From NCBI GenBank assembly GCA_023455425.1, contig JAEYCM010000002.1, forward strand, positions 1-18,124: a stretch of 18,124 bases of DNA, in the 5' to 3' direction. Source of the stretch: Bacillota bacterium. GTDB lineage: Bacteria; Bacillota; Clostridia; Christensenellales; CAG-138. Shown in pieces: positions 6,825-13,410 of this stretch (the stretch's first letter is position 1; every line of letters starts with the position of its first letter). The notes under the pieces were generated by a model. That model was given only the letters and a program-made list of their open reading frames with translations. It was not told the origin of the DNA and did no database searches. The position numbers were made by a program, and so were the translations under genes.

Positions 6825-8183
6825 TTAACCGATCAAAAGCCCGGTGAAGTTCTCCAGCGACTTGCACAGCTCCTGCAGGAAGCGGGAAGCGGGCGCGCCG
6901 TCCACCGCGCGGTGGTCGTAGGTCAGGGAAAGCCCCATTGCGGGATAGGCTTTGATGGTACCGTCCACCGTGCGGATACGCTCGGTAATGTTGCAAACGC
7001 CTAAGATACCGGTTTGCGGCGGGTTGACGATGGGTGTAAACATCTCAATGCCCAGGGAACCGAGGTTCGAAACGGTGAAGGTTGCGCCGGTGAGATAATC
7101 CGGGCTGATGGAGCCTTCCTGCGCAGCCTTTGCAAGCGCCTTTGCTTCCTCCGCGATTTCACGCAGGGATTTTAAATCCGCATTGAATATGGTGGGCACC
7201 AGAAGGCCGCGCGGGGTATCCACCGCAAAGCCGAGGTGCACATGGTTGAAATAGCGCATCTTGTCGTCCAGGAAGTGCGCATTCATGTCGCGGTGCCTGG
7301 ACAATACACGGGAAACCGCGTAGAGGATGATGTCGTTGAGGGTGATGTTGGGGACTTCCATCTGCTCGGGCGCGGCCTTTAGCTGCTTGCGCAGCGCCAT
7401 GATGGCGGAAGCGTCAAAGGAAGCGCTGTGTGTGAGCTGCGCCATGGAGGAAAGGCTATTATGCATGGCCTTTGCGATGGCCTTGCGGATGTTCGGAAGC
7501 TTGACGTCCTCATAGTCCGCAACAGCGCCTGCCGCAACGACGGGCGCGACGGAGGAAGAGGGCCTTGCGGCGACTGCGCCATGCTCCACAGTGGCGAGAT
7601 CAGTGGTTTGGAACCTGCCGCCAATGCCAGTGCCGCCGGTCGCGGGCGCACCGTCCTTAAGCGCTGCGGCTGTTGCGCGCGCGCCGGAAGCGGCAAGCGC
7701 TACGACGTCCCGTTCAATGATACGGCCGTGCGGGCCGGAAGCCGCGGCGTATTCGGGCGCGACGTTCAGGCGCTCTGCTGCGGCGCGGGCGCGGGGGGAG
7801 ACTGCGGCGTCAACAGCGGGCGCGGCGTTTACAGCAGGGGCAACAGGCGCTGCTTCCGCAGCGGCGGGTTTTGCTTCCTGCGCGGGTGCGGCTTCCGAAG
7901 AAGCAGTGGGCGCGGCTCCGCCGGTAAATTCCGAAATATCCTCGCCCGCGGCGCCGATCACGGCGACGTTGACCAATACGGGCACGTCGTCGTCTACCTC
8001 AAAAAAACGCGCAAGCAACGTTCCGGAAGCCTTCGCGGGTTCCTCAAACGTTGCCTTATCCGTTTCATACGTGAAAAGGGGCTCGCCCTCCTGTACCGTA
8101 TCGCCTACCTGCTTATGCCATTCTGTAATGATGCAGCTTTCCACGGACTGACCCTGCCTGGGCATAATGACCGCTGTTGCCAT
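6825..8183 (-). CDS. pdhC: Dihydrolipoamide acyltransferase (E2) of a 2-oxoacid dehydrogenase complex
   Basis: The 452-residue protein is the structural core that carries acyl groups on a lipoyl arm and transfers them to CoA. It has a single lipoyl domain (about residues 1-78) with the lipoylation lysine in ETDKA (Lys43). An Ala/Pro/Glu-rich flexible linker is followed by a peripheral subunit-binding domain (about 128-165, SPRARAAAERL...GRIIERDV). A second Ala-rich linker leads to the catalytic domain (about 225-452) with the active-site DHRAVDG near the C-terminus (His about 424, Asp about 428). The start at 8183 is chosen because AAGGAGG sits at 8191-8197 and the lipoyl domain begins at once with MATAVIMPRQ; an in-frame ATG at 8249 would add a 22-residue leader across the promoter. 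It is the first gene of the operon. The symbol reflects the pyruvate family, but the substrate is unproven. Confidence 0.92.
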   Translation of the reverse strand: MATAVIMPRQGQSVESCIITEWHKQVGDTVQEGEPLFTYETDKATFEEPAKASGTLLARFFEVDDDVPVLVNVAVIGAAGEDISEFTGGAAPTASSEAAPAQEAKPAAAEAAPVAPAVNAAPAVDAAVSPRARAAAERLNVAPEYAAASGPHGRIIERDVVALAASGARATAAALKDGAPATGGTGIGGRFQTTDLATVEHGAVAARPSSSVAPVVAAGAVADYEDVKLPNIRKAIAKAMHNSLSSMAQLTHSASFDASAIMALRKQLKAAPEQMEVPNITLNDIILYAVSRVLSRHRDMNAHFLDDKMRYFNHVHLGFAVDTPRGLLVPTIFNADLKSLREIAEEAKALAKAAQEGSISPDYLTGATFTVSNLGSLGIEMFTPIVNPPQTGILGVCNITERIRTVDGTIKAYPAMGLSLTYDHRAVDGAPASRFLQELCKSLENFTGLLIG

Positions 8184-8213
8184 GTAACGTCCTCCTTGCT
8201 GAAATGTTATATA

Positions 8214-8249
8214 TGATGTTATATACATCAACAAATATGATATTTTCAA
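8214..8249 (-). promoter_or_regulatory. Probable promoter of the E2-E3-E1 operon with overlapping palindrome
   Basis: On the minus strand TTGAAA (8249-8244) is followed 17 bases later by GTATAT (8226-8221), or with 18-base spacing by TATATA. This is a plausible sigma-A promoter about 40 bases upstream of the E2 start. The -10 box sits inside TGATGT-N5-ACATCA (8214-8230), a perfect inverted repeat suited to a dimeric repressor. The adjacent direct repeat of TATATAAC-like sequence makes the region very AT-rich compared with the flanking genes. The rest of the gap, about 8250-8480, holds no further feature I can support. Confidence 0.5.
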
Positions 8250-8480
8250 TCATTATTATGGCTATATCATAACAACTTCATGCATGCGCGTCAAGCCGTC
8301 CCGCTATAGATTTGCCTTAGGTTGCCTGACTTTGCATAAAAAAACGCGCATAGAAGAACACCCCGGTAAAGCCGGATCGAATGCCGCTATCTGAGCGCTA
8401 TACAAAATACACAAAATAGCTTTTTCTTTTTGGGCTTTGGTGCTATGCTGTATGAAATATACGCAGGATGGATGAGGTTT

Positions 8481-8969
8481 ATGGAACAACAAAAGCTCAC
8501 CAAAAAGCAGAACGTAATCCAGGCACTCAAGTTCTTCCTGTTCTCGGTCAGCGCCGGCGTTATTCAAACGCTGGTATTTACGGCGCTCACCGAACTGACC
8601 GATTGGACTTATTGGCCCTGCTATTTGCCGGCGCTCGTCCTATCGGTGCTCTATAACTTCACGCTCAACCGGGAATTTACGTTTAAATCCGCCGCCAACG
8701 TGCCCGTTGCCATGCTCAAGGTAGCGGGGTATTACTTGGTATTTACGCCGCTTTCCACATGGTGGGGGCAGGCGCTTAGCGATATCGGCTGGTCGGAATA
8801 TCTGGTGCTGTTTTTGACCATGGTCGTGAACCTCATCACCGAATACCTGTTTACGCGCTTTGTGGTGTATCGCAACCAGATTAATACCAATGCCCGCGGG
8901 CAAAAAGAAACCGCCATGGTACAGGGGGCGGAGCAGAATCCGGAACCTGACACAGGGGGATCGGCCTAA
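8481..8969 (+). CDS. GtrA-like integral membrane protein
   Basis: The 162-residue protein has four hydrophobic spans (about residues 13-34, 42-60, 70-95 and 101-125) and the NREFTF sequence after span 2 and NLITEYLFTRFVVYR after span 4. These are typical of the GtrA/DPMS-like family, in which small four-span proteins are linked to lipid-linked sugar transfer or flipping for surface polysaccharides. The C-terminal 35 residues are polar. The ATG at 8481 has GATGAGG upstream; an in-frame ATG at 8472 is an alternative, and further upstream codons are unlikely. It is transcribed divergently from the dehydrogenase operon and no sugar transferase is nearby, so its substrate is unknown. Confidence 0.8.
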   Translation: MEQQKLTKKQNVIQALKFFLFSVSAGVIQTLVFTALTELTDWTYWPCYLPALVLSVLYNFTLNREFTFKSAANVPVAMLKVAGYYLVFTPLSTWWGQALSDIGWSEYLVLFLTMVVNLITEYLFTRFVVYRNQINTNARGQKETAMVQGAEQNPEPDTGGSA

Positions 8970-9016
8970 TAGGATAAAAGACAATCCTGCCTGTGCCGCG
9001 GCAGGGTAGAAGCTTA

Positions 9017-9046
9017 AGGGGGCGCTGGTTTTGCGTTCCCTATTTT
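9017..9046 (+). terminator. Possible terminator after the GtrA-like gene
   Basis: AGGGGGCGC (9017-9025) pairs with GCGTTCCCT (9033-9041) using two G-U pairs, followed by ATTTT. The stem is acceptable as RNA and the T-tract is short. Confidence 0.4.
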
Positions 9047-9133
9047 ATGGCTGCATAGAGCAGATATGGTTCATTGGTTTATGTCATGGCAACACGGAAA
9101 ATGGCAAGTGAGCAGATTGCTTTAGGCAAGGTG

Positions 9134-9685
9134 ATGAGGTTGGAGATATCAGGCTACAACCGCATAATGATCGTTGGAAATAACGGCAGCGGAAAAAGCT
9201 TTTTAGCGAAAGAACTCTCCGCTATAACTGGTCTGCCTCTCGTCCATCTTGATGTTGCATTTTGGAAACCTAACTGGGAAAAGACACCGGAGGAGGAATG
9301 GGTTAAGAAGCAAATGACCTTCATCGCGAAAGAAAAATGGATTATTGACGGCAATCACTGCAGTACGATGGAATTGAGATATAAAACGGCGGAAATGGTG
9401 ATATTCCTTGATATGAACCGTCTACTCTGCCAATTCGGCTTATTAAAAAGGAATGGCGCAAAAAGGTCGGATATGCCGCAATATCTGAAAGAAAAACTGG
9501 ATTTGAATTTTGTTCAGTTTTGCAGACGGATGTGGGACTTCCCTAAGTCAGGTAAGATTACAATAATGGAATTACACAAGAAATATCCGGATAAACCATT
9601 TATCGTTATTAAAAGCAGAAATAAATTAAACAAGATGCTGGTTGAATGGAGAAATGAAGCTGTTTACTGCTACTCTCCAATATAA
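9134..9685 (+). CDS. P-loop kinase-like protein (topology modulation/adenylate kinase-related family)
   Basis: The protein of about 183 residues starts with a strand and Walker A motif, IMIVGNNGSGKS (about residues 11-22). It continues with LVHLD and a W-x-P-x-W segment, WIIDGNH, and an R-rich lid-like region (RNGAKRSDMP). This is the layout of the small FLAR1/topology modulation NTPase family, distant relatives of adenylate kinase, whose substrates are mostly unknown. ATP binding is a safe inference; the phosphate acceptor is not known. The start is uncertain: ATG 9134 fits the usual short N-terminus and has AGGCAAGG upstream, while ATG 9086, ATG 9101 and TTG 9074 are in frame. The gene is visibly richer in A/T codons (AAA, ATT, GAA) than its neighbours, suggesting horizontal acquisition. 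Its 3' end overlaps the opposite DUF1653 gene by 16 bases. Confidence 0.78.
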   Translation: MRLEISGYNRIMIVGNNGSGKSFLAKELSAITGLPLVHLDVAFWKPNWEKTPEEEWVKKQMTFIAKEKWIIDGNHCSTMELRYKTAEMVIFLDMNRLLCQFGLLKRNGAKRSDMPQYLKEKLDLNFVQFCRRMWDFPKSGKITIMELHKKYPDKPFIVIKSRNKLNKMLVEWRNEAVYCYSPI

Positions 9686-9891
9686 GTAAACCGCTGTATA
9701 CGCTTGCCGCCCCGCTCTACGGTCTCATTCCACATGGAAGCTGGCCGTACCCAAACGCCGTGTTCTCCGTACAGCGCCCGGTAAACCACCATATCCTCCA
9801 GCGTTTCCGAGTGCTTTGCAACAGAAAGAAGCTCGTAGTCGTTGCCTTTAAAATGCCGGTATCTGCCGGGTTTAAGCTCATCCGTCGACAT
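9670..9891 (-). CDS. DUF1653 family protein
   Basis: The 73-residue protein matches the DUF1653 pattern closely: GRYRHFKGNDYELL, AKHSETLEDMVVYRALYG, VWVRPASMW and a final RF. The family is widespread in bacteria as short stand-alone proteins or as a domain; its biochemical role is not established. There is no signal peptide or membrane span, so it should be cytoplasmic. The start at 9891 is preferred to the ATG at 9909 because AAAGGA precedes it at a normal distance and the conserved region begins soon after. It is convergent with the P-loop kinase gene and overlaps it by 16 bases. It lies downstream of hcp on the same strand but is separated from it by a terminator. Confidence 0.85.
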   Translation of the reverse strand: MSTDELKPGRYRHFKGNDYELLSVAKHSETLEDMVVYRALYGEHGVWVRPASMWNETVERGGKRIQRFTYIGE

Positions 9892-9975
9892 GCCTTCGCT
9901 TCCTTTCATGCTGGCCGAAATAACGTCTTTACTATACTACCTGCTTTTCAGCTTCGCAAGCCGGGTAACAGCGGC

Positions 9976-10016
9976 AAAACACAGACGGCCCGTCTTTATG
10001 AGGCGGGCCGTCTGTG
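9976..10016 (-). terminator. Terminator of the ferredoxin-hcp transcript
   Basis: Perfect 13-bp stem CACAGACGGCCCG (9980-9992) and CGGGCCGTCTGTG (10004-10016) lies 12 bases past the hcp stop codon. On the minus strand it is followed by TTTT. It separates hcp from the DUF1653 gene. Confidence 0.8.
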
Positions 10017-10028
10017 CATACGGGAGGA

Positions 10029-11603
10029 TTAACCGAGGATCTTCTTAAGATCCGCTTCCGGCGTAGAGATGGGGGAAAGATTGTAGTTTTCCACCAGCAC
10101 GTTCAATACGTTGGGCGATACAAACGCGGGCAGGGAAGGCCCAATGAGGATGTTCTTGATGCCCAGGTAAAGAAGCGTCAAGAGGATGCAGACCGCCTTC
10201 TGTTCGTACCAGGAAAGCACCAGGGAGAGCGGCAGTTCGTTTACGGTGCAGCCGAACGCTTCAGACAGCGCCACAGCGACCTTGATGGCGGAGTACGCGT
10301 CGTTGCACTGGCCCATATCGAGGATGCGCGGCAGGCCGCCGATAGTGCCAAGATCCAGGTCGTTAAAGCGGAACTTGCCGCAGGCAAGCGTGAGGATGAC
10401 GGTATCCGCGGGCGTCTTTTCCACAAATTCCGTGTAGTAGTTGCGGCCCGGCTTCGCGCCGTCGCATCCGCCGACCAGGAAGAAGTGTTTGATCGCGCCG
10501 GATTTTACGGCGTCAATCACGGTACCGGCTACGCTCAATACCGTGCCGTGGCCAAAGCCGGTGGTGACGGTGCTGCCGCCGTTGATGCCGGTAAACGCGG
10601 TATCCTCTTTATAGCCGCCCAGTTCCAACGCCTTTTCGATAACGGGCGTAAAGTCCTTCTCTTCGCCGACGTGTACCATGCCGGGGTAAGCGACGACGGC
10701 GGTGGTGAAGATGCGGTCACGGTAGCTGTCCTTCACGGGCATGATGCAGTTGGTCGTAAAGAGCACGGGTGCGGGCAGGTTCGCGAATTCCTTCTGCTGG
10801 TTCTGCCAGGCGGTGCCGAAGTTACCCTTCAGGTGCTTGTAAGCCTTCAGCTTGGGATAGCCGTGGGCGGGCAGCATTTCGCCGTGGGTGTAGATGTTGA
10901 TGCCCTTGCCTTCGGTCTGCTCAAGAAGCAACTTGAGGTCATGTAGGTCATGGCCGGAAATGACAATGAACGGTCCCTTTTCTACCGTGAGCGGTACGGT
11001 CGCGGGAATAGGCGTGCCGTAGCTTTCGGTATTGGCGGCGTCCAGCAGCGCCATGCAGCTTAAGTTCACGCGTCCGGTTTCCAGCACCAGCGGGAGCAGC
11101 GCGTCCATGCCGAGATCAGCACCGATAGCGCGCAGCGCGGTGTAGAAAAAGCCGTTGACCTCCGCGTCCGTATGACCCAGCACCATCGCGTGGTAGGCGT
11201 AGGCCGCCATGCCGCGGATGCCGAAGAGTATGAGGGATTTTAAGGAACGGATGTCCTCGTTCGCGTTCCACAGGTTGTTCAGATCATATTCGGGCGCTGT
11301 TTGGACAGGCGTGCCGCCAAGGAGCTTCAGCGTTTCGCGGCGGACTGCAGCGATCTGCTCTTCCACAACAGCGCTGTCAAAATTCACGTTGGTTACAGTG
11401 GTGAACAGGCCTTCCATCACGATACGGTCGGCCTGCGCGTCAGGCTGTTTGCTTTCCGCCGCGCGGGCAAGGCCAACAAGCGCGCCGGTCAGCTGATCCT
11501 GCAATACGGCGGTGTCCTCTTTTTTACCGCAGACGCCCTTCGAACCCGCACAAACCGTGCCACCCGCTACCTGTTCACACTGGAAACAAAACATGCTGCT
11601 CAT
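10029..11603 (-). CDS. hcp: Hybrid-cluster protein (hydroxylamine reductase / NO-related stress)
   Basis: The 524-residue protein is full length for Hcp. It starts MSSMFCFQCEQ and has an N-terminal Fe-S motif C-x2-C-x8-C-x6-C (Cys6, 9, 18, 25), close to the pattern of strict anaerobes. Ligands of the hybrid Fe-S-O cluster are present in HGEMLPAHGYP, FTTNC, GGCDGAKPGRNYY, LACGKFRFN, GQCNDAYSA and SWYEQKAV. Hcp reduces hydroxylamine in vitro and is linked to nitric oxide detoxification and protein S-nitrosylation; it is cytoplasmic. The start at 11603 is chosen for AGGAGG just upstream at a spacing of about 10; an in-frame upstream ATG at 11690 would run into repeat DNA, and ATG 11594 is an alternative. 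It follows the ferredoxin gene on the same strand, a likely electron donor, with repeat R3 between them. Confidence 0.95.
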   Translation of the reverse strand: MSSMFCFQCEQVAGGTVCAGSKGVCGKKEDTAVLQDQLTGALVGLARAAESKQPDAQADRIVMEGLFTTVTNVNFDSAVVEEQIAAVRRETLKLLGGTPVQTAPEYDLNNLWNANEDIRSLKSLILFGIRGMAAYAYHAMVLGHTDAEVNGFFYTALRAIGADLGMDALLPLVLETGRVNLSCMALLDAANTESYGTPIPATVPLTVEKGPFIVISGHDLHDLKLLLEQTEGKGINIYTHGEMLPAHGYPKLKAYKHLKGNFGTAWQNQQKEFANLPAPVLFTTNCIMPVKDSYRDRIFTTAVVAYPGMVHVGEEKDFTPVIEKALELGGYKEDTAFTGINGGSTVTTGFGHGTVLSVAGTVIDAVKSGAIKHFFLVGGCDGAKPGRNYYTEFVEKTPADTVILTLACGKFRFNDLDLGTIGGLPRILDMGQCNDAYSAIKVAVALSEAFGCTVNELPLSLVLSWYEQKAVCILLTLLYLGIKNILIGPSLPAFVSPNVLNVLVENYNLSPISTPEADLKKILG

Positions 11604-11654
11604 AAAGTAAAAGTCCTCCTGTTTATATCTAAATAACAAATTATCGTGTACTAT

Positions 11655-11755
11655 GGAGGCTCTGACCCCACAGTTCGCAATAGGTCGCACAGAACTGTGC
11701 GCACTTGCTCACTGGGACTGCGCCTCGCTTTTTCCGCCACAGGCGGTGCGTGGCT
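11655..11755 (-). promoter_or_regulatory. Structured leader upstream of hcp
   Basis: The region contains CGCACAG-AA-CTGTGCG (11686-11701) and a competing pairing of CACAGTT (11670-11676) with AACTGTG (11693-11699), so two mutually exclusive hairpins are possible. A third small stem CCGCC-ACA-GGCGG is at 11734-11746. It may be part of repeat R3 or a leader that controls hcp. A TATAAA-like box lies near the hcp ribosome binding site, but no convincing -35 box is seen. Confidence 0.3.
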
Positions 11756-11773
11756 ACGTCCCCCCGAACCTCC

Positions 11774-11880
11774 GCTTAGGGTCGTAACGACCCTAAGCAC
11801 CCATTTTCTGAAATGGGCATTTCAGGGAAGGGATTCCCAAGGGACGTGTCCCTTGGGTGGGGACAGGGGCAAAGCCCCTG
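11774..11880. repeat. Modular palindromic element R3 between ferredoxin and hcp
   Basis: The palindrome GCTTAGGGTCGT/ACGACCCTAAGC (11774-11798) is identical to R1. It is followed by CCCATTT/AAATGGG (11800-11817), CCCAAGGGAC/GTCCCTTGGG (11836-11857) and the terminal hairpin CAGGGGC-AAA-GCCCCTG (11864-11880). The second half is nearly identical to the inverted left half of R4. It ends 9 bases before the end of the ferredoxin gene. Confidence 0.75.
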
Positions 11881-11889
11881 AGGTCTTTC

Positions 11890-12612
11890 TCAATCCTCCA
11901 GCACCTGGCCGTCCGTGGAGATGGTCACGACCGACCACGGGATGAACTTGCCGCTTCGTTGCAGGGCCTGTTTTACGGCGTATTCAATGCCGCCGCAGCA
12001 CGGGACCTCCATGCGCACGACTTTGACGCTTTTGATGTCGTTGCGGGCAAGGATTTCGGTGAGCTTTTCGGAATAATCGCCGTCATCCAGCTTGGGGCAG
12101 CCGATGATGGTGACGTGGTTTTTTATAAAGTCCTTGTGGAAGTTTGCATAGGCGTAGGCTGCGCAGTCGGCGCTCACCAAGAGGTGCGCGTTTTTAAAGT
12201 AGGGCGCGTTGACGGGCACCAGTTTGATTTGCACCGGCCATTGCGCGAGCTGGCTGACGGACGGCGTATTTTCCTCGGCTGCGGCGCGGGCAGGCTCTTC
12301 CTTGCGGACGATGGCCTTGGCCATGGTGCCGGGGCAGCCGGTAAAGGGTTTGTGTTGCGGTTGTGCCGCTTGCTTTTGCGCTTGCGCAGCTTCCACGGCG
12401 GCCTCGTCATAGGCGGCGGCTTCCCGCTTTTCAAAGGCAATTGCACCGGTGGGGCATACGGGCAGGCAATTGCCCAGGCCGTCGCAGTAATCGTCCCGGA
12501 TCAGTTTGGCTTTGCCGTCCACAAGCGCGATTGCGCCTTCATGGCAGGCGTCCACGCAAAGGCCGCAGCCGTTGCAGAGTTCTTCGTCTATTTTAATAAT
12601 GGTGCGTATCAT
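11890..12612 (-). CDS. 4Fe-4S ferredoxin-type protein associated with Hcp
   Basis: The 240-residue protein has an N-terminal ferredoxin domain. The first cluster motif is a normal C-x2-C-x2-C-x3-C (Cys13, 16, 19, 23). The second is atypical, C-x5-C-x3-C-P (Cys43, 49, 53). A linker rich in Ala, Gln and Glu (about residues 65-120) leads to a C-terminal domain with further cysteines: Cys93, Cys150, Cys172 and the pair in VPCCGG (205-206). Proteins with this layout commonly sit beside hcp in clostridia, and electron delivery to Hcp is inferred from that pairing. The start at 12612 is chosen because GGAGG lies 7 bases upstream; the ATG at 12618 is too close to it, and the longer in-frame start at 12729 overlaps a terminator. 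It is the first gene of a probable unit with hcp, 286 bases upstream of it. Confidence 0.88.
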   Translation of the reverse strand: MIRTIIKIDEELCNGCGLCVDACHEGAIALVDGKAKLIRDDYCDGLGNCLPVCPTGAIAFEKREAAAYDEAAVEAAQAQKQAAQPQHKPFTGCPGTMAKAIVRKEEPARAAAEENTPSVSQLAQWPVQIKLVPVNAPYFKNAHLLVSADCAAYAYANFHKDFIKNHVTIIGCPKLDDGDYSEKLTEILARNDIKSVKVVRMEVPCCGGIEYAVKQALQRSGKFIPWSVVTISTDGQVLED

Positions 12613-12663
12613 ATCCATACCTCCAGGCCGCAGGTGGCGGCGCAGTTCGTCTTTATGGATTAA

Positions 12664-12690
12664 GCATACCGTATGAGACGAGCATACTCT
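12664..12690 (-). promoter_or_regulatory. Inverted repeats upstream of the ferredoxin-hcp genes
   Basis: CATAC-C-GTATG (12665-12675) is an 11-base palindrome, and a further GCATAC lies just beyond it. The site is about 55 bases upstream of the ferredoxin start and resembles CATACGTATG upstream of the XRE regulator. It could be an operator; no clear -35/-10 pair was identified. Confidence 0.3.
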
Positions 12691-12709
12691 GTTGTTTTTG
12701 CAACGAAAT

Positions 12710-12752
12710 GATAGAAAGCAAATGCGCATCCATAATAAATACGGATGCGCAT
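12710..12752 (-). terminator. Terminator after the membrane protein gene
   Basis: Perfect 10-bp stem ATGCGCATCC (12722-12731) and GGATGCGCAT (12743-12752). On the minus strand it is followed by TTGCTTTCT. It lies 52 bases past the stop codon at 12805 and upstream of the ferredoxin gene. Confidence 0.6.
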
Positions 12753-12804
12753 GTTGCGGGTATGATTGCGGAAAGAAACAATGTGGTTGCGGTGCGGAGA
12801 AACG

Positions 12805-13410
12805 TTATTGGTTGCGCGCGGGTTTGAGTGTTTCCCCGGCCTTGCGCCTGCGGGGAAGAGAAAGCAGCAGCCCAAGAAGGAACATGCCCGCGACCTGTGC
12901 GTCAAACGCCACCGGCGAGCCGATTTCTACAATCGCGTAGCCGAATGCGTACAGGTCAAGTCCCGCTTCCCAAAAGCCCAGCAAAAAGGGCGCTAACGCC
13001 GCGCCAAACAGCGCGGCCTGGGGCGTGGACCGGAGCGGCAGGAGGAATATGACGCAGATCAGGGCAAGCAGAAGCCCAGGTTCCGTCACAGCCATTGCGG
13101 CGGAAACATACTGGCGCGTAATGAGCAGCATGCACAGAGACGCGGGGGCCGCAAGCGCAATGGCCTGTAAAAGCTTGCCGCCCGTGCAGGAGCGCGTACA
13201 CGCGCCCGCCGCGATTAAAAGCAGCAGCGATGCGGGGTTGAGGCTGAACTCAAATACGGGGCGCACCTCGAAAGCGTTTGCGGCAAGCAGCAGCAGGGAA
13301 AGCGCGGCCCAGGAGGAATCCTTCAATTCCATGGTATTGAGCGGGCGGCGCGCAGCGCCGCTCACGCACAGAATAAAGAGACAAAGCAATAAAACAACGC
13401 TTAAATGCAT
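12805..13410 (-). CDS. Integral membrane protein of unknown function
   Basis: The 201-residue protein is almost wholly hydrophobic, with about six membrane spans. They are separated by short polar loops (RRPLNTMELKDSS, ACTRSCTGGK, LPRRRKAGETLKPARNQ). The first span could also act as an uncleaved signal anchor. The basic C-terminal tail suggests it faces the cytoplasm. I do not recognise the family. The start at 13410 is chosen for AGGAG at a spacing of about 8; the ATG at 13428 lacks such a site. It is transcribed alone, divergent from recD2, with its own terminator, so the neighbours give no functional hint. In a sporulating organism a sporulation-membrane role is possible but unsupported. 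Confidence 0.75.
   Translation of the reverse strand: MHLSVVLLLCLFILCVSGAARRPLNTMELKDSSWAALSLLLLAANAFEVRPVFEFSLNPASLLLLIAAGACTRSCTGGKLLQAIALAAPASLCMLLITRQYVSAAMAVTEPGLLLALICVIFLLPLRSTPQAALFGAALAPFLLGFWEAGLDLYAFGYAIVEIGSPVAFDAQVAGMFLLGLLLSLPRRRKAGETLKPARNQ

Noticed and set aside
7428..8216. 262-codon frame antisense to E2
   Set aside because: Overlaps the lipoyl and linker regions of E2; Cys/Gly/Arg-rich product without any family features.
8184..8249. 22-residue upstream extension of E2
   Set aside because: It covers the likely promoter and separates the lipoyl domain from its normal start; AAGGAGG supports 8183.
8304..8567. 87-codon minus-strand frame overlapping the gtrA-like start
   Set aside because: No ribosome binding site, no recognisable sequence, and it overlaps the conserved start of the GtrA-like protein.
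10014..10946. 310-codon frame antisense to hcp
   Set aside because: Overlaps conserved Hcp ligand regions; composition is that of a GC-rich shadow frame.
11774..11880. Palindromic elements read as simple rho-independent terminators
   Set aside because: R1, R3 and R4 lack T-tracts after their stems, separate true terminators lie beside R1 and R4, and the shared multi-hairpin layout is not explained by termination alone.
11857..12663. 268-codon frame antisense to the ferredoxin gene
   Set aside because: The opposite strand carries clear Fe-S motifs and a good ribosome binding site; this frame has neither.
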